64,000 nt of DNA from DATFDN01 sp963818885 (GTDB taxonomy: Bacteria > Pseudomonadota > Alphaproteobacteria > Acetobacterales > Acetobacteraceae). The stretch is from assembly GCA_963818885.1 (NCBI GenBank), contig CAWFTP010000004.1, positions 558,001-622,000 of the forward strand, in the 5' to 3' direction. The position numbers and the translations under genes are program-made. This document shows, in pieces, positions 38,549-48,411 of this stretch; position 1 is the first letter of the stretch, and each line of letters starts with the position of its first letter. Under the pieces are notes generated by a model that worked only from the letters and a program-made list of their open reading frames with translations, ran no database searches and had not been told where the DNA came from.

Positions 38549-39523
38549 ATGAAACCGCTCGCGCTCACGATGGGCGATCCCGCCGGGATCGGGGGGGAGA
38601 TCACGCTGAAGGCGTGGCAGGCACTACGCGCGACCGGGCCCTGCTTCGCGGTGCTGACCGATCCTTCCGTCGAGGGGGAGACGAGATGCGTTGCGAACAT
38701 CGCAGAGGCATTCTCCGTTTTCCCGACCGCGCTTCCGATCCTTCCCGTGCCCCTTGCTTCGCCCGTCATGCTGGGACGGCCCGATAGCGCGAATGCGCCG
38801 GCTGTCATCGGCTCGATCGAACAGGCGACACGCCTCGCACTGTCGGGCGAGGCGGGCGGGGTCGTCACCAACCCGATCAGCAAGGCGGTCCTCTACGATG
38901 CAGGGTTCCGCTACCCGGGCCACACGGAGTTCCTCGCCGCGCTGACCGGCGTTCCGGGGCGGGAGGTGATGATGCTCGCGAGCCCAGTGCTGCGCGTCGT
39001 GCCGGTCACGGTGCACGTGTCCCTGCGCGACGCGCTGGCCGCGCTGAGCACGGAACGCATCGTCGCCGCGGCGCGGACCACGCACCAGGCGCTGCGCACG
39101 GATTTCGGCGTCGCCGCGCCGCGCCTCGCGGTCGCCGGGCTCAATCCCCATGCCGGCGAGGGCGGCGCCATGGGCGGCGAGGAGGCGGCCATCATCGTGC
39201 CCGCGATCGAGCGGCTGCGCGCCGAGGGAATCGACGTGTCCGGTCCCTGGCCGCCGGACACGATGTTCACCGAGGCCGCGCGCGCCCGCTACGACGCCGC
39301 GATCTGCATGTACCACGATCAGGCGCTGATTCCGCTCAAGACACTCGACATGCGCTCGGGCGTGAACGTCACGCTCGGCCTGCCGATCATCCGCACCTCA
39401 CCCGACCACGGCACGGCATTCGACATCGCTGGAAAGGGCGTCGCGGAGCCGGATAGCCTGATCGCCGCGTTGCGCCTCGCGGCCCAGCTCGCCGCTACCC
39501 GGGCGCGGCACCCTGCACGTTGA
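38549..39523 (+). CDS. pdxA: 4-hydroxythreonine-4-phosphate dehydrogenase
   Basis: This 324-residue PdxA oxidises 4-phosphohydroxy-threonine in pyridoxal phosphate synthesis. Motifs include LTMGDPAGIGGE at the start, TNPISKAVL, the metal-binding histidines in GHTEFLAAL, GLNPHAGEGG and YHDQALIPLK, and the terminal IRTSPDHGTAFDIAGKG. It begins four bases after the lpd stop, probably in the same transcript. Its 3' end overlaps the convergent SMP-30 gene by 29 bases. A PdxA2-type role in a catabolic pathway cannot be excluded. Confidence 0.93.
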   Translation: MKPLALTMGDPAGIGGEITLKAWQALRATGPCFAVLTDPSVEGETRCVANIAEAFSVFPTALPILPVPLASPVMLGRPDSANAPAVIGSIEQATRLALSGEAGGVVTNPISKAVLYDAGFRYPGHTEFLAALTGVPGREVMMLASPVLRVVPVTVHVSLRDALAALSTERIVAAARTTHQALRTDFGVAAPRLAVAGLNPHAGEGGAMGGEEAAIIVPAIERLRAEGIDVSGPWPPDTMFTEAARARYDAAICMYHDQALIPLKTLDMRSGVNVTLGLPIIRTSPDHGTAFDIAGKGVAEPDSLIAALRLAAQLAATRARHPAR

Positions 39524-40689
39524 CGAGCAGCCCGTAGATCGACTGGCTTGCAGCCATGAACAGGAAGTCGCGCTTCGGGCCGCCGAATGTCAGGTTGGCG
39601 CACACCTCCGGCAAGCGGATGCGGCCGAGCAGCTTGCCGGCCGGAGTTCCATACCGTAACGCCAGCATAGCCGAGCGGCGCGTTCGAGCCGACCCACAAA
39701 TTGCCGGCGCGGTCGGCGCGCATCCCGTCGGGGCCGCAGTGCACGCCGTCGACCATGCAATCCGTGAACAGGCGCATGTTGGCGAGCTTCGTGCCCTGCA
39801 CGTCGAAGGCATAGATCACGCCCTTGCCGCCTTGGCCGTTATCACCTGGTCCCGGCCCCGTGCTGATGAGGTAGAGCGTCTTGTAGTCGGGCGAGAAGCA
39901 GATGCCGTTCGGATCGGTCACCTGATCGCCGGGCACGACCACATCGAGCGAACCGCTCGGGTCCCAGCGATAGGTGTTGCTTGGCAGCTCGCGGCGCAAT
40001 CCGCCGATGATCCCGATGCCGTTGTTGCCGATGAACGGATCGTCGTGGCCGTCAGGGTTGGCCGGCCCGCCGGGCACGTCCGGATGGCCCTCGGTCAGCT
40101 GATCGCCATAAGGCGGATCGGTGAACCAGATGCTGCCGTCCGGATGCGGCGCCATGTCGTTGGGCGAGTTGAGCGGCTTGCCGTTGTAGTTGTTGGCAAT
40201 GACCGTGAGTGTGCCGTCCGGCTCCCACCGCACGATGCGGCGGAAGAAGTCCTGCGCGGAGATCTGCCTGCCCTGGAAGTCGAACGTGTTGCCGTTGCTG
40301 TTGTACGACGGCACGCGGAAGGCGGAGACCCGCCCCGTCTCCCACAGGTAGCGGTACTGGACGTTGCCCTTCACGTCGCTGAAGACGAGGTACTGGCCCT
40401 CGCTGGACCAGGCCGGCCCCTCGGCCCATTTGGCGCCGGTCCACAGACGATGGATGGCGGCGAGGCCCACCAGGTACTGCTTGAACGACGGATCGACCAC
40501 GATGATGTCCGGATCGGGATAGATCGAGGGCGGCGCGAAGCGACCCCATTGGCGGGGCGGGTTGCTGATGACGGTCGCCGGGTTGCCGAGCGCCGGCTTC
40601 TCCTGCCCCCAGGCCAGTGTCGGCACCAGCGGTGCCGCCGCCGCTCCGACCAGGAGGCCGCGGCGCGACAGTCCCGTTCGCGTGTGCAT
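39495..40689 (-). pseudogene. SMP-30/gluconolactonase-family protein with Tat signal, frameshifted
   Basis: The ATG at 40689 follows a GGGGAAGGGGA site. The N-terminus carries a twin-arginine signal (LSRRGLLVGAAAAPL), so the protein is exported folded to the periplasm. The beta-propeller has WAEGPAWSSEGQYLVFSDVKGN, LNSPNDMAPHPDGSIWFTDPPYG and DPNGICFSPD. After APLGYAGVTVW the frame shifts; the remaining TPAGKLLGRIRLPEVCANLTFGG to the stop is one frame over. Removing one base at 39648 repairs it. Length is 3n+1, about 397 residues. The family hydrolyses sugar lactones or similar esters. Confidence 0.88.
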
Positions 40690-40772
40690 GCGCTTCCCCT
40701 TCCCCCGATGGTTGTCCGCCAAGCGAACGACCCGGGCGGGCGGGCGTCAACGCAAGAGAGGGTGACCGGGCG

Positions 40773-42647
40773 CTATTCCGCCGCCAGCTTGACCGGTTTG
40801 GGCCGCGGAATGTCGCGGCCGAGCAGGACCTCGTGTGCCAGCAGCGCCTGCGCGCCTTCCTCCAGCACGTCGCGGTTTTCATTCAGGATTCCGACCGCGC
40901 GGTGCAATGCCGCGTCGAGGTACGAGCGCACCGCGGCGTCGATCTCATGCGCCGTCTCCTCGCTGTAGGGCGCACGACCCCAGAGCGGCCCCTTCGGCTG
41001 GTTCAGGAACTGGCTGGCCGGCTCAGCCTCCCAGGCGACCGGGCCGAGCCCGTCATCCATCCCGTAGCGCATGACGATCGCCCGCGCGATGGAGGTCGCC
41101 TTGTTGAGGTCGTCCGCCGCGCCCGTGGAGATATCGGGACCGATCAGCATCTCGGCGGCGCGCCCACCCATCAGCACCGCCATCTTGTCGAGCAGCTCCT
41201 GCCGGCCCATCAGGAAGCGGTCCTCGGTCGGGTGCTGCATCGTATAGCCGAGCGCCCCGACCCCACGCGGGATGATCGAGATCTTCTCCACCGGATCGGT
41301 GCCGGGGATCGCGAGCGCGACCAGCGCGTGACCCATCTCGTGATAGGCGACGGTGCGCCGCTCTCGCGGGATCAGGATGCGCGACTTCTTCTCGAGCCCG
41401 GCGACGACACGCTCCACGGCCTCGGTGAAGTCCTCCATCCCGATGGACGAGGCGCCGCGGCGGGTCGCAAGCATCGCCGCCTCGTTGATGAGGTTGGCGA
41501 TGTCCGCGCCGGTGAATCCCGGCGTGAGCGCGGCCAGGTCTTCGAGCCGCACGTCGGGGGAGAGCGGCTTCCCCTTAATGTGCAGGCGCAGGATCTCGAC
41601 CCGGCCCTTGCGGTCGGCGCGGTCGACCAGCACTTGGCGGTCGAACCGGCCAGCGCGCAACAAGGCCTGATCCATGATCTCCGGCCGATTGGTGGCGGCG
41701 AGGACGACCACGGGAACCGTGTTGCGCTCGAACCCGTCCATCTCGGCGAGGAGCTGGTTCAGCGTCTGCTCCTTCTCGTCCCCGCCGGAGGTGGGGCCGG
41801 CGTTGCGGGCGCGGCCGAGCGCGTCGAGCTCGTCGATAAAGATGATGCAGGGAGCGGTCTTGCGCGCTTTCTCGAACAGGTCGCGCACGCGCGAGGCGCC
41901 GACGCCCACGAACATCTCCACGAACTCGGCGCCGTTGGTGGAGAAGAACGGCACGCCTGCTTCGCCCGCGACAGCGCGGGCAAGCAGGGTCTTTCCGGTC
42001 CCCGGCGGGCCGATCAGCAAGATGCCGCTCGGCACATGCGCGCCCAGGCGACCGAACTCCTTCGGGTGCTTGAGGAACTCGACGATCTCGCGCAGCTCTT
42101 CCTTGGCTTCGTCGACGCCGGCGACATCGGCGAAGGTGGTCTTGATCCCGGTCTCGGCCGCGAGCTTGGCGCGGCTGCGCCCGACCTGCATGAGCCCGCC
42201 CAGGCCGCCGCCCGCACCGCCGCCCATGAAGCGCGCGGCGAGGAACCAAAGGCCAACGAACAGCAGCGGCGGGATGATCCAGGACAGGAGTGCCGAGTCC
42301 GAGCTGGAGGGCGCGGCGGAGTAGGTCACGCCGTGCTTCTGCAGGTCGGCGGCGAGCGAGGCCGGGACCTGCCGGGTGACGAACTTGGCGTCCCCGTTCT
42401 TTTGCGGCTCGGTCAGCGTTCCGTGGATCTGCTCGCCGGAGACGACGACGTCCTTGACCTTGCCCTGGTCGAGAAGGGTCTGGAACTGACTGTAGGGAAT
42501 GACATCGGTACCGGCTTTCGCCCCCTGCTGGCCACGGCTGGACAACAGCCCCGCGAACATGAGCCCGAACAGCAGGAGCCAGACCCACCACAGATTGAAG
42601 CGAGGGTTCGGTTGACCGGAACGTTGCGGCGAGCGAGGGACCGGCAC
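40773..42647 (-). CDS. ftsH: ATP-dependent zinc metalloprotease FtsH
   Basis: This 624-residue membrane AAA protease degrades membrane and unstable cytoplasmic proteins. It has TM1 near 17-37, a periplasmic domain, TM2 near 135-155, Walker A GPPGTGKT near 211, Walker B IIFIDELDALG, SRH region ATNRPEIMDQALLRAGRFDR and the zinc motif HEMGH near 432. The start is a GTG with AGGAGAG upstream. There is no hflKC or tilS neighbour, the housekeeping ftsH context, so this may be a second copy. It lies downstream of the arylsulfatase on the same strand. Confidence 0.93.
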   Translation of the reverse strand: MPVPRSPQRSGQPNPRFNLWWVWLLLFGLMFAGLLSSRGQQGAKAGTDVIPYSQFQTLLDQGKVKDVVVSGEQIHGTLTEPQKNGDAKFVTRQVPASLAADLQKHGVTYSAAPSSSDSALLSWIIPPLLFVGLWFLAARFMGGGAGGGLGGLMQVGRSRAKLAAETGIKTTFADVAGVDEAKEELREIVEFLKHPKEFGRLGAHVPSGILLIGPPGTGKTLLARAVAGEAGVPFFSTNGAEFVEMFVGVGASRVRDLFEKARKTAPCIIFIDELDALGRARNAGPTSGGDEKEQTLNQLLAEMDGFERNTVPVVVLAATNRPEIMDQALLRAGRFDRQVLVDRADRKGRVEILRLHIKGKPLSPDVRLEDLAALTPGFTGADIANLINEAAMLATRRGASSIGMEDFTEAVERVVAGLEKKSRILIPRERRTVAYHEMGHALVALAIPGTDPVEKISIIPRGVGALGYTMQHPTEDRFLMGRQELLDKMAVLMGGRAAEMLIGPDISTGAADDLNKATSIARAIVMRYGMDDGLGPVAWEAEPASQFLNQPKGPLWGRAPYSEETAHEIDAAVRSYLDAALHRAVGILNENRDVLEEGAQALLAHEVLLGRDIPRPKPVKLAAE

Positions 42648-42743
42648 GCGGCTCTCCTGGGTGGCCTGCGCCTCATGTCGGAGCCGAGGCCCCGGCGGGC
42701 AACCGGCGGGAGATCAAGAGTTCGCGGAAGGGGGGATCGAGCC

Positions 42744-45123
42744 CTATTGCCTGGCGAGTGCGATGCGAATCGCCTCCGCCGGCGAGACGAGATGATCGCT
42801 GCTCTCGGCGGCTTCGGCGATGGCGATCTCGACCCCCTTGACCGTGCCATTGAAGGCGTTGCCGCGCGGCCCGTAATCCTGTGACACGGGCGAGCCGCTA
42901 TCGTGTCCGACATCGCAACCGTCGTCGGCGGAAAACACCATCGCCGCCGTGGCGGCGACCTTGCCGGTGCCGACCTCCTCGCCATTGACGTAGAGGGTCG
43001 CCGTCCCGCCTTTGCCGAGGCCGCCGCCGTCATAGGCGAACTCCATCCGCACCTGGCAATCGCCCGTCGGCAGGGGCTTCGCCGCCTCGACGTAGAAATA
43101 CTGGATGCCCAGCAGGTTGTAACAGTATTTCAGCTTGCCGCCCTTGGCGTACAGGCTCCAGCCGCCGATGTTGCCGCCCTGGGCGATGATCACGCCTTCC
43201 GCCCCGGCGGCGGGAACCGTGATCTCGGCGGTCACCGAGTGGGATTTGTTCTTGACGCTGATGACCGAGTTCTCCGACAGCTGGCCCATGCCGCCGAACA
43301 GGATCTGCCGGTCTCCCCTGATCAGGACCGGGCGGCCGGCGGTGTCCGGATTCATCCGTCTGCCCGGGTCGTCGTCCATCGGTAGCACGTTGTAGCGCGT
43401 CGCCTCGATCAGCCAGAGCCGCTGCAACTCGTGCAGCTTCTCGGGCATCGCCTTGGCGAGATTGTTCGCCTGGCTCCAGTCCTTGCTGGTGTCGTAGAGT
43501 TCCCAGACATCGTCGTCGAAGGCCGGCGTCGCCTCGCCGATCAGCAGCCAGGGCGTCTTGTGACGGGTCACCGCCGTCCATCCCTTGTGGTAGATGCCGC
43601 GGTTGCCGAACATCTCGAAATACTGCGTCTCGTGGCGTTCGGCCGCCTTCGCATCGTTGAAGGTGTACAGCCATGCTGACGCCCTGGATCGGCATCTGCG
43701 CCACCCCATTCACGAAGTCCGGCTCGGGGATTCCCGCAGCCTCGAGAAGAGTGGGCGCGATGTCGATGACGTGGTGGAATTGCGTGCGGATCTCGCCCTT
43801 GCCCGGGAACCCGTTGGGCCAGTGCACGATGGTGCCGTTGCGGGTGCCGCCCCAGTGCGACGCGACCTGCTTGGTCCACTGATAGGGGGTGTTCATCGCG
43901 TGCGCCCAGCCGACGGCGTAGTGGTTGTATGAGTCCGGGCCGCCGAGGCGATCGATCCGGGCGTTCAGGAAGGCCGGCGTCTCGAGCGCGGCGGCACCGT
44001 TGAAGTTGATCATCTCGTTGAAGGTGCCGTTAAGGGTGCCTTCGGCCGAGGCGCCGTTGTCGCCGATGATGTAGAATATGAGGGTGTCGTCGAGCAGGTT
44101 CAGTTTCTCGATGCTGTCCAGCAGGCGGCCGATATGGTGGTCGGTGTATTCCAGGAACCCGGCATAGACCTCCATCTGCCGGCGCAAGACGGGTTTCAGA
44201 TCCTCCGGCATCTCGTCCCAGGCCGGAATCTCCTTGTGGCGGGCGGTCAACTCGCAATCGGACGGAATGACACCGAGCGCCTTCTGCCGGGCGAACGTCG
44301 CTTCGCGCAACTTGTCCCAGCCGTCGTCGAACTTGCCCTTGTACTTGTCGGCCCATTCCGGTGGCACGTGGTGCGGCGCGTGCGTGGCGCCGGGCGCGAA
44401 ATAGACGAAGAACGGCTTGTCCGCCGCCAGCGCCTTCTGCTGGCCGATCCACGCCATCGCCTTGTCGGTCATGTCGGCCATGAAGTGGTAGCCCTCTTCC
44501 GGCGTCTTCTTCACTTCGACCGGCGTGGTCCCTTCATAAAGCGTCGGATACCATTGGTGCGCCTCGCCGCCGATGAACCCGTAGAAATACTCGAAGCCGC
44601 CGCCTCCCGTGGGCCATGCATCGAACGGCCCGACCGGGCTCGTCTCCCAGACCGGGACCTCGTGGCACTTGCCGAACTGCGCCGTGCAATAGCCGTTCAG
44701 CTTGAGCGTGCGGGCGATCGGCGAGGCGGTGTTGGGAAGCACGGAGCTGTAGCCGGGCGAGCCGCTGGCGATCTCGGTGATGCCGCCCATGCCGACCGCG
44801 TGGTGGTTGCGTCCGGTCAGCAGCGCCTGGCGGGTTGGCGAGCACAGCGCGGTGGTGTGAAAGCGATTGTACTTCAGTCCGCCGGCGGCCAGTCGCTCGG
44901 CGGCGGGCGTCTGGCAGGGACCGCCGAAGGCGCTCGACGAACCGAAGCCCGCGTCGTCGAGCAGGATGACCAGAATGTTGGGTGCGCCCTTTGGCGGACG
45001 CAGTCGCTCGATGGCCGGGTATTTGGTGTCCGGATCCTTGGCGTCATAGGTGACCAGGCCGGTTCTCGGCCGGTCTGGCATCGGAAGCACATTGCGGTGC
45101 CGCTTGTTGTTCGAGTCGGTCAT
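42744..45123 (-). pseudogene. arylsulfatase, frameshifted
   Basis: The N-terminal frame has NILVILLDDAGFGSSSAFGG (metal Asp pair) and the formylglycine signature LCSPTRQALLTGRN, with modifiable Cys near 92. It also has GAHAPHHVPPEW-type and IIGDNGASAEGT sulfatase motifs. After MPIQGVSM the frame shifts and continues LYTFNDAKAAERHETQYFEM to the stop at 42744. One extra base at about 43671 explains it. The repaired protein is about 792 residues, typical of the large arylsulfatases with a C-terminal beta-sandwich. No signal peptide is visible. It hydrolyses a sulfate ester; the substrate is unknown. An anaerobic or FGE-type maturase is not in the window. Confidence 0.9.
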
Positions 45124-45263
45124 CGGTGTTTTCCCGCCCGGCGGTATTGATTTCGGGTGATTGGAGTGCCCGCGGGCCTTACCGTAACCAACGTCTGGCC
45201 GTGACGAAGGCGTAATAGCAAGTCGCCTGCCGGCCGGATGGTATTGGGCGAGTCATTCAGGTT

Positions 45264-46313
45264 CTACGGTCGTGCCTCCAGGATCATGTTGAACGGTGTG
45301 TCGGTCGCCCGGCGGAAGCGCGAGAAGCCGGCGCCCATCACCACCTCCCGCAGCCGCGCCTCCCCCGCTTGGGCACCCAGCGCCGGGCCGTCGTGTGCCA
45401 GGGATACCGGGACGCAGATCAGCGCGGAGGCGCCGAAATACACGCGGCCCACGGGATTGAGGTTCTGCTCCACCGTATCGCCGGCCGCGGGCTCCACGAT
45501 CATGCAGCTGCCGTCTGGCTTGAGCGCTTGCCAGGCATGGCGGGCGGCGCCTCCGGGATCGGCCATGTCGTGCAGGCAGTCGAAGAAGGCGATGAAGTCG
45601 AGGTCGCGCTCCTTATAGCTGGTCGCGTTCGCCGCCTCGAATCGCGCGTTCGTCACGCCGGCTTCCTGCGCGCGCTGGCGCGCCACGACGATCGACGCGG
45701 GATGGTAGTCGTAGCCGACGAACTCCGACTTCGGGAACGCCTTCGCCATCAGGATGGTGCTGGCGCCGTGGCCGCAGCCGATGTCGGCGGCGCGCGCGCC
45801 GCGTTCGAGCTTCTCTACCACCCCGTCGAGCGCCGGCAGCCACGCGCCGATCAGGTTGGCGTTGTAGCCGGGGCGGAAGAAGCGTTCGCAGCCCTGGAAG
45901 AGGCACTGGTGGTGCTCGCCCCATTCCATGCCGCCCCCGGTCCGGAAGTTCTCGAGGGCGCGCCCGCGGACGTGGAACAGGTCCTCGACCAGCATGTAGG
46001 CGCCGGGCAGATCGACCGGCCCGTCGGGATCGGCGAGGCAGGCGGCCTGCTCGGCATTGAGCGAATAGGTGCCGGAGGCGGGGTCGTAATCTACATAGCC
46101 GCCGGCGGCCTGATTGCCGAGCCATTCGCGCACATAGCGTTCGTTGGTGTCGGTCCGCCGCGCCAGCTCGGCGGGCGTCGCCTTGCCCGTGGCGAGCTCG
46201 CGGTAAAGCCCCAGCTCGTCGCCGATAAGCATCAGCACCGCGCTCATGGCGGCGCCGAGATCGCCGACCGCCTTGCCCAGGAACGCGTGCAGCTTGTCCG
46301 TGTCGAATGCCAT
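45264..46313 (-). CDS. SAM-dependent methyltransferase with N-terminal winged helix
   Basis: This 349-residue protein has an N-terminal helical/winged-helix region (MSAVLMLIGDELGLYRELATGKATPAELARRT) and a class I methyltransferase core with ADIGCGHGASTI near residue 174, FVGYDYHP and AFFDCLHDMADP. The layout resembles the Rv2258c-type group. The ATG at 46313 has GGAGG six bases upstream. The substrate is unknown. No obvious operon partner; it is 140 bases downstream of the arylsulfatase start, on the same strand. Confidence 0.87.
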   Translation of the reverse strand: MAFDTDKLHAFLGKAVGDLGAAMSAVLMLIGDELGLYRELATGKATPAELARRTDTNERYVREWLGNQAAGGYVDYDPASGTYSLNAEQAACLADPDGPVDLPGAYMLVEDLFHVRGRALENFRTGGGMEWGEHHQCLFQGCERFFRPGYNANLIGAWLPALDGVVEKLERGARAADIGCGHGASTILMAKAFPKSEFVGYDYHPASIVVARQRAQEAGVTNARFEAANATSYKERDLDFIAFFDCLHDMADPGGAARHAWQALKPDGSCMIVEPAAGDTVEQNLNPVGRVYFGASALICVPVSLAHDGPALGAQAGEARLREVVMGAGFSRFRRATDTPFNMILEARP

Positions 46314-46524
46314 GCGGTGCCTCCACTCGGTTTCCATTGTTATCGGCTCAGGGTTTTTGAGCGACGCACTCTGCGTAACTGGCGGCGGCGTGGTCAACAC
46401 AAAACGAAGAAGTGCAACGTTACTAACTTGGACGAACGTGACGTGGATCACAGCATACACGCGAAGGTTGCTAATGCTAGCGATCCCTTCCTACGCGGTC
46501 ATGCTAAGGCCGAGATTGGGGAGT

Positions 46525-46804
46525 TTGGATAGAGTGGCTGGCGCGAGACGCAGCGTTGCTATCCTCGGCGGCGCGGACGGCCCGATGCCGCAGGCGTTGC
46601 GTGCCGCCGCCGTCTCGGAATGGAGGGCTGCCCGCCTGCGCGTCGCCGGGGTCATCGCCGCGGCGCACAACCTGCCGTACGTGCAGCGCGGGATTCCTGC
46701 GCGATAGCGGCTCCGGCGAGGCCCATTCGTGGCAGTCCATCGCTCCTAACGCGGCGCGGCTGCCCGCCGATGCCGGCGTGATCCGGGATTGGCTCAGCGT
46801 GTAG
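46525..46804 (+). pseudogene. small DUF2478-like protein, frameshifted
   Basis: A frame beginning at TTG 46525 (GGGGAG upstream) or GTG 46534 reads SVAILGGADGPMPQALRAAA and RVAGVIAAAHNLP. The adjacent frame then reads TCSAGFLRDSGSGEAHSWQS and ends WLSV at 46804. Deleting one base at 46678 unites them; total length is 3n+1 and about 92 residues. The pattern VAGVI... then FLRD..SGE.. resembles DUF2478 proteins, whose role is unclear. Family call and start are tentative. It overlaps the end of the convergent TPR gene by 11 bases. Confidence 0.4.
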
Positions 46805-48401
46805 CCAGCCACTCCCGTAGGGCCGTTGCGACGGCCGCCACCACGGGCTCCCATGAGCCGCGCTGGTCCTGGCGGAACAGGCGCATGGTCGGATACCAGG
46901 GTGTGTCCCCACGTTCGCGCAGCCAGCGCCAGTCGGCGCTCCGGCGCAGCATCAGCCAGGTCGGCAGACCCATGGCGCCGGCGAGATGCGCGACCGCGGT
47001 GTCGATCGTGATCACCAGGTCCAGCTGCGCGAGGAGTGCCGCCGTCTCGGCGAAGTCCGTCAGCGGCTCGCTGTGGGCGACGATCCCACCATACGCCGCC
47101 AGCAAGGCGGCGTCAGCGTCGGGTATCTCCTTCTGGAGCGCGTGGAACGTGACGCCGGACATCGCCAGCAGCGGCATCAGCGTTGTCAGCGCGAGCGAGC
47201 GTTGCGGAATGTGCTGCGATCCATACCAGCACAGGCCGACGCGCGGCGTGCGCCGTTCGCCCAGGCGGGCCGCCCACGCCGCGCGCAAAGCGGCATCGGC
47301 GAAGAGGTACGGGACATTGGCGGGGACCGTCTGCGGCTCGGTGTCGAATGCGAACGGCAGGCTGAGCAGTGCCGCGTCCACTTCGCGCGCCGGCGGCGGG
47401 TCGTCGGCGCTTACCACCTCGACACCATCCAGGGTCCGCATCAGCCGCACCAGGTCAGGAAACACAGATAGCGCCACCGCCGCGCCGCACGCGGCGAGCC
47501 GCGGCGCATAGCGGGCGAACTGGATGATGTCGCCGCGTCCCTGCTCGGCGTGCAGCAGCACCCGCTTGCCGGCGATCGCATCGAGGCGCAGGACCGGCGG
47601 CACCGGCCGGTCCTCGGCGCCCTCGCGGAAGCCGGGCAGTTCCCAGCGTTGCTCGTATTTCGGCCAGGCCTCGCGCCAGCGTCCCATGCGCAGCAGAATC
47701 AGCGACTCGTTCCAGACCGCCCGCTTCTCTCCGGGGCCCGCACGTATCGTCGCCAGCGCCTCCTCGTCGCCCCCGCGTTCCACCAGCACCATTGACAGCG
47801 CATCGCGCACGTCGGCCCTCCGGTGCGCCTCGGCTGGTGGGACCGGGGCGCGCAGCGCCGCCCGCAGCGCCGTCTCGGCCTCGTGCAGCCGGTCAAGCTC
47901 GGTCAGCGACAGGCCCATATTGTAGAGCGCCCGAGGGTTCTCGGGCTCGCGCCCCAGCACGTCGCCATAGCAGGCGATCGCCTCCTCGTGCCGGCCCTGT
48001 CCGCGCAGACTGTTGCCGAGATTGTTGAGCGTCTCCGTATCGCCCGGCGCAAGCGCCAACGCTGCGCGATAGCTCGCCTCCGCCTCTTCGTGTCGCGACA
48101 ACACCTGCAGCGCATTGCCCAAATGGTAGCGGGCGCGGGCGTGGCGCGGGCCAAGCGCCACCGCCTGCTCCAGTGCGGCGCGCGCTTCCTCGTGCCGCCC
48201 GAGGTCGAGCGACACCACGCCCAGCAGGTGATGCGCCTCGACATGGGCGGGCTCGTCGCGCAGCACGGCTTGACAGCATGAAGCGGCTTGCTCCAGCCGA
48301 CGCTCGCTATAGAGCCGCGCGGCGTCGGCCATGCCGGCGGGCGGCAGGTGGCGGCCAAGCGCGTCGACGCGAAACCGGGTGCTCAGGCTATAGGCGCTCA
48401 A
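46794..48401 (-). CDS. TPR-repeat protein with glycosyltransferase-9-like C-terminus
   Basis: This 535-residue protein has tetratricopeptide repeats across about residues 25-210 (for example AHHLLGVVSLDLGRHEEARA and TLNNLGNSLRGQGRHEEAIA). Its C-terminal region (KRVLLHAEQGRGDIIQFARY, VGLCWYGSQHIPQRS, VITIDTAVAHLAGAMG, WYPTMRLFRQ) resembles ADP-heptose/GT9 glycosyltransferases. This fusion type is common in alphaproteobacteria and may glycosylate proteins or act in surface glycans. The start is a TTG at 48401, 10 bases after the stop of the upstream ThDP gene; an ATG 23 codons in is an alternative. Confidence 0.85.
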   Translation of the reverse strand: MSAYSLSTRFRVDALGRHLPPAGMADAARLYSERRLEQAASCCQAVLRDEPAHVEAHHLLGVVSLDLGRHEEARAALEQAVALGPRHARARYHLGNALQVLSRHEEAEASYRAALALAPGDTETLNNLGNSLRGQGRHEEAIACYGDVLGREPENPRALYNMGLSLTELDRLHEAETALRAALRAPVPPAEAHRRADVRDALSMVLVERGGDEEALATIRAGPGEKRAVWNESLILLRMGRWREAWPKYEQRWELPGFREGAEDRPVPPVLRLDAIAGKRVLLHAEQGRGDIIQFARYAPRLAACGAAVALSVFPDLVRLMRTLDGVEVVSADDPPPAREVDAALLSLPFAFDTEPQTVPANVPYLFADAALRAAWAARLGERRTPRVGLCWYGSQHIPQRSLALTTLMPLLAMSGVTFHALQKEIPDADAALLAAYGGIVAHSEPLTDFAETAALLAQLDLVITIDTAVAHLAGAMGLPTWLMLRRSADWRWLRERGDTPWYPTMRLFRQDQRGSWEPVVAAVATALREWLATR

Positions 48402-48411
48402 CGCAAGACGT

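Noticed and set aside
40617..42884. 755-codon plus-strand frame over ftsH
   Set aside because: It is antisense to a textbook FtsH and has no protein family features.
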